Shown here: in pieces, positions 55,620 to 64,000 of the stretch
Layout: every line of letters starts with the position of its first letter
How positions within the stretch are numbered: the stretch's first letter is position 1
NCBI GenBank assembly: GCA_030015575.1
Contig: JASDDO010000026.1
Coordinates: 187,885,739-187,949,738, forward strand
Direction: 5' to 3'
Source of the DNA: Agapanthus africanus
Taxonomy: Eukaryota; Streptophyta; Magnoliopsida; Asparagales; Amaryllidaceae
Length of the DNA: 64,000 nucleotides
Made by a program: the position numbers and the translations under genes
Notes under the pieces: generated by a model
Seen by the model: the letters and a program-made list of their open reading frames with translations, nothing else
Told to the model about the DNA's origin: nothing
Database searches by the model: none

Positions 55620-57074
55620 TCCTGAATTTCAACGCTTAACAGTGGAAACACTGTTTTACTTAAGTTTGGGGGGGACACCTTTTTTGTATATATTTTTTGT
55701 TTTCTTTGTTGTATATAATTTGTTTTTAGGGAGCGCCGACAATTTTGACCCTCTTGGTATAGCCTGACAGTGAGGGCACTGTCAAGTTTAAGTTTGGGGG
55801 TGTGCTCGGTAAGCTTTCTTCCTTCGCATTCATTTGTATATTTTGCATTTGCATACCCTATTAAAAACCCACAAAAATTAAAAAATTTCCAAAAAATATA
55901 AAAACTTTGTCGTCAAGTTAGCTAATAGGGTAACTTAGATCTTTATTCCGAAAGTTTAGTTGATATAATAGAAATAACTAAATTCTAGGTTTAGGGATTG
56001 AAAACCCTAAAAATAACCCTCATTCTGTCTAACTTTGGTAAGTATACGTCCTTACAGTTTTTTTTGAGAAATAGGTAATCTTGAGTTCAGTTCTTTAGTT
56101 AAAGTCATGATGAAGGGAAAGTATTGATGCTTTACTGAAGGATAAGTCTGGAAAATAGTTTCTTTTCTTGAGTTCAAATTTAGAAAGTATATACCCTACA
56201 AACTGCACATACACGCACCTTGAAACTTGGGATAGTAGAGGATACCTAGAAATACTCTTTCCTGAAAGCCTAGTATGAAAGAAAAAACGGTATTTAAAGC
56301 TAAACACCAAAAGAGCATGTTGAAAAATATATCCGGTCTTGAAAAAGAAAAAGAAAAAGAAAAAGAAAAAGAAAAAAATAGAATAAAGTCAAGACCTGGA
56401 AACTGCTATTTACGCTTTAAGTTCACACATTAAGTAATCGGTCGTTAGTGCCTCAAGAAGCATTAATAGTCGCATGAAAGGTGTGTGAGCAAATCGGTCC
56501 ATCCTTAATGAAAAGAAGTAGTATTAGGTATTAGGGCAAGGGTATTATAGCTTGAATTGAATTCTTAAGCGTAGGGGTGCAAATATACACACACGTAGGG
56601 GTATACAATCGATGTTTGAATAAAAGATAGAAATGAAGAATAAGACTTATGTTTTCTGTAAAGTTGATAAAAATCCCTGATTTGAGGCCACGCTTTAGAA
56701 GGAAAACTCAGGAGAACCGACATCTTTCTAAACTTTTTTTGGAACGTATATAATCTAAGGGTAAATAGATAGGAGGTGTGAAAAATAAGGGTTGGATATT
56801 TCTAACTTAGGATGATAGAATTTCTAACGTAAATACTAAACTGTAGGAGTAGAATCGATGTTAACTTATGACACTAGCTTGACGGGATTTTGTGGGTAGT
56901 ATCCGCTGAAAACCCTCAGGAGACAACACTCCTCCTACTAGGGACACCTAGAGGTTTAACGGCTTGTTGCACGTGCTCAGTGCAATCGCGTTCCCTGCGA
57001 AAGTGCGGTTAGGACTTTTTTTTGTGAATAATTGGTTTTGCTCGGGACGAGAAAAAGTTAAGTTTGGGGGTATT
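55620..57074 (+). other. G 3' interior, non-coding, with repeated hairpin and polypurine modules
   Basis: Two hairpins, AACAGTG/CACTGTT with loop GAAA (55638-55655) and TGACAGTG/CACTGTCA with loop AGGG (55765-55784), are each followed within about 15 bp by TTAAGTTTGGGGG or TTTAAGTTTGGGGG. The third AAGTTTGGGGG (57060-57070) adjoins the 3' LTR and is the likely functional polypurine tract. A GAAAAA microsatellite lies at 56341-56377. No frame was recognised in the remaining 1.2 kb. Confidence 0.75.
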
Positions 57075-58791
57075 TGTTCATCACAGAATACTGCATTTTA
57101 TACCGCCCATTCTTACGCTCGGTTGTTTATAGGTAGGTGCTTTTAATCCGTGTTTGTTACATATTTGCAGGATACAGGTTCTCGGTTCTAAAACGGTGAA
57201 ATTCATGGAAAACACGACAAAATCCGGGTTCCTGCCAACCACTGAGAAAACACGGTCTCCGCTCGTCATCCGTATGTTGCCAGATACCAGTTTAGGAAGA
57301 CAAAATGTCAAATCAATGTCACCTTCATGCACAAGGCTCAATGGCAACAACAAGTTCCAGGAAATCTACGCGGAGCTCGAGGCAATCATGTCAAAAGCAT
57401 CCACAAAAGTCCACCTTTCCTCAACAGAAATTCTGGAAGAAATGTGAATGTATTTTCAGAAAATATATGTACCACAATGAAGAGGACAACAAACCAGGGA
57501 CCCCGACCAAAGTCCACAGCCCAACACCACTAAAGGGCCGCGGATCCGCGGCCAATAGGGGGTATTGGCCGCTGATCCGCGGCCATGTGGGGTCTTCATT
57601 CTGTCGTTTTTCATGGGCACTTTGGGTACTTCATTTTATGTCAGAATTTGCCCCTAGGGTTTCATTTCCCTGCCTATAAATACAACAGATCTGAGCCCAA
57701 CCAAAGGTCATTCTTTTGTTCCTCTTTTGTAGTCTTTTGTATAGTTTTTCTTCTTCTTCTTCATTCTTTTTCCATGAAAATTGTAGTGAGAGCTTTTTGA
57801 GTGGGAGATCAATGAAGATGAGGGTTTTGTATCATTCTCTTTTGTTTCTTCTTCCCCTTGAGATTCTTGCTTTCTCTTGATCATTCAACCTCTTCATTGA
57901 GCTTGAATGGTTAAGGGTTAGTTATTGATCTCAAGGGTCGTATTCTTTCATGGAATTAGCACTTCATTTCACATGTGTTCTCTACCCTTCCCTTGATCTT
58001 GCAACCTCTTCATTGAGCTTGCAAGTTTAAGGGTTGGCTATTGATCACATGCTTGTCTTGAGTCCTAGTTTCGTGTTCTTTTTATCGCTTTTTATTACTT
58101 GCAATTTATTTCCATGCACTTTAATTACTTGCAATTTATATTCATGCACTTAATTACTTGTATTCTTTTCTTTGTTCTTTTCTTTTTGTTCTCTTTTGTT
58201 CATTTTGTGAATGTTGTAATTATTGTTGTTAAGAAGAAATACGATAATATAAGTTAAAGATTTTCTTTTCTCTTTTCCTTTTCCCGTTATTTTCCATTGA
58301 ACTCCGCCCAAACCATACGCAAGCGCTCCGTTAGGCACCCTACCCTGACAAGGTAAAGGTGATTCCTAACCGCAACCGGTTACGTTCGGTTTGGCCGGAG
58401 GCGAAAGCAAGAGACAAGAACGGAAGGACAAGGGTAAATAAGCCGTATTCCACGAATACCACGCTTAAATCCCCTAATCCACGTTGTTGCCGATTGCTCT
58501 AGCTTCAATTGGTCAAGACTCGGCTCAAAGGATTTTGAGTACGGATTTCTTTAGCTTACAATTTCGTATCTCTTTCTTAACAACTTCATACTTGCAAATA
58601 AATACACATAGGTTAGTCTTGAACAAACACATACAGATTCTTTATTGACTCGTCTAAGACAAGAAGGTAAAATACCACCATCTCCCTGTGGACCGACCCG
58701 TGCTCAACCGGCTAGCTGCATAGCGACACCGTCCTAATCGCGGTTATACTTTAATTCTTTGAACATCCGACACGCCAAAAGCGTGCGATCA
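57075..58791 (+). repeat. 3' LTR of G
   Basis: 1717 bp, the partner of 39366-41082, with the GC palindrome at 57536-57584 and TATA box at 57675-57682. Confidence 0.95.
57536..57584 (+). repeat. GC-rich double palindrome in the G 3' LTR
   Basis: Identical to 39827-39875, while the LTRs around it have diverged by roughly 1%. Confidence 0.9.
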
Positions 58792-58796
58792 TTTGT

Positions 58797-60478
58797 CGAC
58801 CTGAGATCGTCATTTGTCTCGTGTGAGTTCCCACTGTGCTTTGATTACTACCCTACCACGGCTCAAAGGATTCGTGCAAACAAGTTTTAGTTGGGTACAG
58901 TCCCGAGCCACATGGAGGCGGTGAGCGGATCGTCAGGGACTCGTCTCTCCCGGTATTGGGGGTGAGATCGCACTGTGTCTAGGAGAGCCATTACACGAAA
59001 TCCCTGGCCAGGGTAATCGAGATTAACTGGTAGGTATTCCAGTAGTATCTCAGGGTGTTCTGGGCTACTCTCCGACACGATTTATACCGCTATTAGGGGT
59101 CTGACGTTTACCAGCCCCCTAGGCCCTATATGCGATACTCATAGACAAACGGACCGGACTGTACGGATATTGTCACTGTCAGGCTCAGTAGGGTTTCTGG
59201 ATGAGTTCACTCGTCAGCTTCCCTTCCGATCAATACATCGACAACCGTTACGTACAGCTAGTACTTCCGACGTGCTAGTGGTTATACCCAGTGCCAGTGT
59301 ATTGATGAGTCATTAGAGTCCCCCACAGACAGTTTCCCAAGTTCGGGCGAAACGTTGTAGAGGCCGTATGGTTATATGGCGGGGTTCGATCATATCTGTG
59401 CACTTGGGCACGGATCAGGATCGGACGGACAATACTAGCGGGATTTGGTTTGAGCCAGATGCCAGTATTATGGTGTAGGAATATTTTTGTCTCTTTGCAT
59501 TTGTATTTGGTCGGAATCCAAATGCAGGTATGTATTTACATTTGAGGTGTAATCTCGTAATTCATTACGAGATTATTTTGGGAGTTGCCAGTTTTCTTTT
59601 TCGGTTTTTAAACACCCAGTTTAATGCGACCAATTCCTCCTTTGACCTTTTTTTTACCTTGCACTGTTGGGTAGGGAGCCTGCGTGCTCTGCAGGGACTG
59701 CCCATTCTTTTTGACATTAGTGTGTGAGTCACTGCTTCATAATTAATTGTGCATGGGTTTTTGGAGTGGGGCAGCATGGTCTTTGGTCTTGCTTCATTGA
59801 CTTGGGGGGGGGCTTTGTGCAATTTGGCCAGCCTATTTTGCGAGGGCTTTTCTGTGGCGGGGGTCTGTGAGTGGAGGAGGGTGAGGTTTTAATATGAGGG
59901 GCCTGTTTTAATTCATCCATTCATTGATTTTACAAAAAGATTTCATACCCTTCTTCTTGCAAGAAATTCCCAGAGAGCTTTCTATCATCCATGTGTGGCC
60001 GAGCACATTTATTGAAGGGCTGAATTTTTCTTCTCATTGCTAAGAAAATTCTTTGCTCACAAAATCATTCTAGTGGCAACTCCAATCTACCTCCACCCAA
60101 TCGTTTGGATGCCTTGAGACAAACTTTTCTACAATTTCTCTACTACATTCTTGGACATGTCGGCTAGCAAACTACATGTCCGAGTTGCCACGGTTCGAGG
60201 CGGGAGCCCATAAAAAGATTCAATGATGTGGTGCCACATCGATGAGCGAGATCGGGGAACGGTCTTCGTCGGCGCAGCAGCGGGGAGCTTGGTTCGGAGA
60301 TTAAAGACCGAAGGACATGGATCGATCGGTATAATTTCCAAACTCTTTTAAATATTGCTAGTTTATGGTTAATGGTACGATTCCTATATTTAGGTCGCGG
60401 TGACGCCGGTTCCGTAAAAAGTTTTTTGTTCCACATCCGGTGTCGGATTGACGGCCGGGGCGCCGCCTTGGCCCAACA
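58797..60478 (+). repeat. 3' LTR of C2, second part
   Basis: Resumes with CGACCTGAGATCG after the right TTTGT and ends GGCCCAACA before AATTC. Contains CCCTGGCCAGGG (59002-59013) and a single UUCA-loop version of the hairpin duplicated in the 5' LTR. Confidence 0.92.
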
Positions 60479-60483
60479 AATTC

Positions 60484-62570
60484 ATCATAACCATAGTACA
60501 GTTTTCAACCTACGACGCACAGGGTTTGAGTTATTCAACTCAGCGGACTTATACAAAGTATTGTATATTGCCCAGTGTTCGTTGGGACAGATGGGTTGGT
60601 CCTCGTACTATACTCTTTTACTTGTGACTTCTCTAGTTTTAGACAGGTGTTTCGTAGAAACACAAGGTCCAAGTTTTGAGAAGTTGTAGGTATAAGAGTA
60701 AAGTAGAGAACCAGGTGTTGCAAGTATTGGGATTCTTCAAGGTGATCGGAGATGTAGATACTTTTGTATGGTATTCAGTTGATAGTAATGGTTTTTGAGA
60801 AACTTGTTTCTCTTTAAGGTTACTCATGTTTGGATGCACTCCTAAGTTGAGTAATGCTTATCGGCCTCTCTCCATTTAGTTGACATGCACTGGAGATAGC
60901 TGCATGATTTGAATCTGGTTCCAATTAAATCAGTGCCTCTGTTTCTATATTGGATATAGAACGGTTCATATCTTAACGATGTTAAAGTACGGGGAGTTGT
61001 CCGGCTTATACTTAAAACCAAACTCTAGATAACTCAAGGCACGTTTCTATAATGGCTGTTTGTGGGTTGACCTGGGCTATGACGAAGGTTGCATTTGTAC
61101 CATCTGGAAGATCAATAGTGATATTGCTCTAGACTCGCCACATTTTTGATAAAAATGGATTTTTTCAGAAAACAGTAGTGGGAGTACGGTAGAACTGGAA
61201 GTGATTCCAGAACCGCAAACGATTACTGAAAATTTAATAGGACCTAAAGATTTAATCTGGATTGACATTCCATTGGTCACTCCGCAGATATGGTGGGTAA
61301 TCTCAGGCACTCGAGAGGTACTTCGGTATGCTCAAAGACGGTGACAGGGAGGTTCTTGTTTACCCAGACTTGACACTACTGTTGTTCCAGGCTATGAGAC
61401 CCGGCAGGAGGATGAGTATAGCGTCGTTCTGAACTGGCTTTTAGAAGTGCACGTGTATATTTTCTTCCAGAGGGTTGTCGTAGTCAGTGGGAGCAGCGGA
61501 AGCATAGTGGACACGTGGCTTATGTCTATTTATAGAATAAAGCAGATATAGCTGAGATAGATCATCTATTTCTGATGTGGCAGTCATAGGTTTGACTTCA
61601 TCAGAATAGGGGATGGATCTGTTAAGAAGGTATTAGGGTGTGATGTCCAGATATTTGGATGACATACACAAAGTAGGAAGTGAAATTCATATACTACGAA
61701 TGGTTATACTTTGGTTGTCACACAGTGGTTTCTCCACATATGATATAGATATAATATCAGACATTCTGGTTACTAGATCTATGGTTTTAGATCTAGATTT
61801 GGGTAGTTTCCCAATCTGGGTACTTATACAGCATTCTACAGGTGTTTTAGAATGGACGACTCCTGGCACGGTAGTATACCTGCAGGTGATAGAGTCACCC
61901 TCTCTAAAGGTGTCTTACAGACTAAAGGGGAGAGGGATGTGCATGATTGACATATCACTTGCTTAGGCAATTGAGCCAATCATGAGATGTCAAGTACCAC
62001 ACCAGATGTTCTTTTTGCACGAGATGCAATAAGTTGATATTGATCCAATCCTTGAGAAACGATCGGAAGCAGTTTTAGAACATAAGTGGATGTTCTAGGG
62101 ATATGATAACGGCAAGCTCTTTCAGGAGACAGTTATCATTCCAGGCTTCCAAGGTGACCTGGATGACAGAGTGACTGTCAGAGTTATAGTTTTCCCTCTG
62201 ACGAGGGGCAGTAGTTTGGACATGTGGTCCAAGCGGATACTGAGGGAGGCATGGCACAGGATACTGATTAGGTTCAGTTGACGATACTGTCTAAGAAGTT
62301 TTGATTTGGAGTTCATTTACGAACTAGGTCCCATCAGATATCTAGATATATTCTAAGACAGGTATTGCTCATTTCGGGAGATGGCTTTCTCCGCGAACAA
62401 GAGATTAAGAGAGACACAGAAAGAAACATCAGGGCGGATCCACTAACTGAGGCTATTCCTCGAACGCAATAGTTTCACAAACCGGCTTTGTGAGACTGAT
62501 TAGTAGAGGAGTTGGTGTTCGGTATCACACGGGCTGTCAGTACGCGACATCGCAATAATTATCCTTGAGT
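60484..62570 (+). pseudogene. Decayed Copia pol of C1
   Basis: Collinear with 37018-38848 in C2 and equally broken: integrase-like text near 60660-60750, the reverse transcriptase part near 61530-61690, and the RNase H end near 62320-62460 (GGCGGATCCACTAACTGAGGC corresponds in position to the ADPLTKA codons of A1). It also keeps about 250 bp (61740-62000) that C2 has lost. No domain is intact. Confidence 0.75.
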
Positions 62571-62583
62571 GCAAGTGGGAGAT
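62571..62583 (+). other. Polypurine tract of C1
   Basis: GCAAGTGGGAGAT directly before the C1 3' LTR, identical to that of B. Confidence 0.9.
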
Positions 62584-64000
62584 TGTTGGATATAGTGCCC
62601 TCAGATTCAATTATTGGATCGCAAGCACGTGATTGCAATGATTGAGGGAGAACCTATGCCGGTAGGACAGTCTTACTCGAGATGATAGTATGCTGTCTGG
62701 TTTATCTTTATCATCATGTACTGCTTTAGATGACCTTAATGGTCGCTATTACACGTTGATAGAGCCCATAGGATTCTTGCATGACTGCCAGCAGTACGAT
62801 GGCGATCATATAGGTGGGAGCTGGGGTCTATAAGCATATCCTTAAAAGGTCCCTAGTCGTGGGAGTTTTCGAGACTGGGCATCGATACTCCGGAGTAGAC
62901 TAGTGTATACAATCGAGACCCTGACGACGGGCGGTGGCCGGTCTTATAAGCCATTGGTGTCAGTTGGTTCACCTAAGATGTATACAGGTGCTCATTGAGT
63001 TATGAGTACACCGGACAGGACTCGCCGGGAACATGCTAGTTGGTATAATACCAGACGTCAGATAGCAGTTCCCTGGTGACATGTGTACAAGTTATTTCAT
63101 CGACCTGAGATCGTCATTTGTCTCGTGTGAGTTCCCACTGTGCTTTGATTACTACCCTACCACGGCTCGAAGGAGTCGTGCAAAAAGGTTTTAGTTGGGT
63201 ACAGTCCCGAGCCATATGGAGGCAGTGAGCGGATCGGCAGGGGTTTCCTCTCTCCCGGTATTGGGGGTGAGATCGCGCTGTGTCTAGGAGAGCCATTACA
63301 CGAAGTCCTTGGCCAAGGCAGGAGATTTACTGGTAGGTATTCCAGTAGTATCTCAGGGTGTTCTGGGCTACAATCCGACACGACTTGTACCGGTTTTGGG
63401 GGTCTGACTTTTACCAACCCCCTAGGCCCGACATGCGATACTCATAGACGAACGGACCGGACTGTATGGATATTGTCATTGACAGGCTCAGTAGTGTGTC
63501 AGGATGAGTTTGCTCATCGACCTCCCTTTCGGTCAATACCCGGTAGCCCGTTACATACGGCTAGTACCACTGACGTGCTAGTGGTTAAATCCACAGCCAA
63601 AGTATTGACGAGTCTTTAGAGTCCCCCATAGACAGTTTCTCAAGTTTCGGGCGAAACGTTGTAGAGGCCGTATGGTATTATGGCAGGGTTCGATCATATA
63701 CGTGCACTTGTGCACGGATCATGATCGGACGGATCATACTAGTGGGCTTTAGTTTAAGCCGGATCCTAGTATTAGATTTGTTGGATTACTTTAGTCTCAT
63801 CGCATTCGCATTCAGTCGGAGTGCGGATGCAGGTATGTATATACAGGTGAGGGGTATCCTTATGATCCGTCACGAGTTTACTTTAGATGTTGCCATATAT
63901 TTTTATTGTTGTAAACATTCGGGTTAGTGTTTACAAATGGTGGAAATTGTGAGTGGATTTCATGATGAGGTGCAATTAATATGACATGGACATGTTTAGT
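62584..64000 (+). repeat. 3' LTR of C1, cut by the window edge
   Basis: Matches the C1 5' LTR across the A2 insertion point without interruption (CAGGTGAGGGG at 63845-63855), which confirms both the A2 target site and the pairing of these LTRs. Contains CCTTGGCCAAGG (63307-63318) and the stem CGTGCA/TGCACG with loop CTTG (63701-63716). Confidence 0.93.

Larger units (their letters stand above)
39366..58791 (+). mobile_element. Athila-like (Gypsy-type) LTR retrotransposon G, inserted in the C2 3' LTR
   Basis: TSD TTTGT at 39361-39365 and 58792-58796. Both LTRs are exactly 1717 bp (39366-41082 and 57075-58791), start TGTTCATCAC, end CA, and differ at roughly 20 positions by eye. The primer-binding site matches tRNA-Asp and the polypurine tract is AAGTTTGGGGG, as in Athila/Tat-type elements. 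Without the nested T it is about 7.6 kb. It has no protease, reverse transcriptase or integrase, only one unrecognised frame, so it is non-autonomous. Confidence 0.92.
31294..60478 (+). mobile_element. Copia-type LTR retrotransposon C2, inserted in the C1 interior
   Basis: TSD AATTC at 31289-31293 and 60479-60483. The 5' LTR is 31294-33559; the 3' LTR is 38861-39365 continued at 58797-60478. The interior has a leader, a tandem repeat pair and a decayed pol, all collinear with C1, so C2 and C1 belong to one non-autonomous lineage. G sits in its 3' LTR. Without G the element is about 9.75 kb. Confidence 0.93.
8639..64000 (+). mobile_element. Copia-type LTR retrotransposon C1, split by nested insertions, right end outside the window
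   Basis: C1 pieces are: 5' LTR 8639-9901 plus 26874-27642; primer-binding site 27643-27655; leader and interior 27656-31293; interior continued 60484-62583; 3' LTR from 62584 to the window end. Both LTRs share details not found in C2, such as a 3' half containing GAGGGGTATCC. Rejoining the interior at the AATTC duplicated by C2 restores the sequence order seen in C2. The candidate left TSD is CAAGG (8634-8638). The element has no intact pol. Confidence 0.9.

Noticed and set aside
1-64000. Search for CRISPR arrays, operons, host genes or viral (caulimovirus-type) insertions.
   Set aside because: No direct-repeat/spacer array, no bacterial features, no movement or coat protein motifs; all pol sequences sit between LTRs of Copia or Gypsy elements.

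Overview
The window is plant nuclear DNA, probably from an angiosperm with a large, repeat-rich genome; the species cannot be named from the sequence. Evidence for a plant is the set of plant-type LTR retrotransposons: Copia elements primed by initiator-Met tRNA, a chromodomain Gypsy element of Tekay/Del type, and an Athila-like Gypsy element primed by tRNA-Asp. I found no host gene, rRNA, tRNA, CRISPR array or satellite. Essentially every base can be assigned to one of eight LTR retrotransposons, named here A1, E, D, C1, A2, B, C2, G and T (A1 and E being fragments).

Layout. 1-5528 is the pol and 3' LTR of a Copia element (A1). 5529-6856 is a minus-strand Copia leader fragment (E). 6857-8638 is the 5' LTR and first internal bases of an Athila-like element (D). 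From 8639 to beyond the right edge runs one Copia element, C1, whose parts are pushed apart by nested insertions. Its 5' LTR is split by A2 (9902-26868, TSD CAGGT), and A2's 3' LTR is split by B (15991-25759, TSD GTATG). Its interior is split by C2 (31294-60478, TSD AATTC). C2's 3' LTR is split by G (39366-58791, TSD TTTGT), and G's interior is split by T (41288-53084, TSD ACAGT). The deepest chain is six levels: E > D > C1 > C2 > G > T. LTR divergence counted by eye falls in the order that nesting requires: B about 30-35 differences per 1.9 kb, G about 20 per 1.7 kb, T about 8 per 3.7 kb.

Coding capacity. A1 has an uninterrupted 1081-codon pol without gag. B has gag-pol with one frameshift and one TGA. 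T has gag-pol with a deleted gag core, one frameshift and one TGA. C1 and C2 carry the same heavily decayed pol, and A2 has no pol at all. G carries an unrecognised 559-codon reading frame. Most elements here therefore look non-autonomous and must have moved with proteins supplied in trans.

Most interesting signals. (1) The Copia leaders carry three successive hairpins whose stems are kept by compensatory changes between families while the loops are nearly uniform inside one element. (2) A GC-rich double palindrome recurs in Copia leaders and, in the opposite orientation, in Athila-like LTRs. (3) A leader module of over 100 bp with a CGC-GAAA-GCG hairpin is shared by Copia element B and Gypsy element G. 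(4) The Copia LTRs share a roughly 1-kb core with covarying palindromes. Together these suggest structured RNA modules exchanged between retrotransposon superfamilies.
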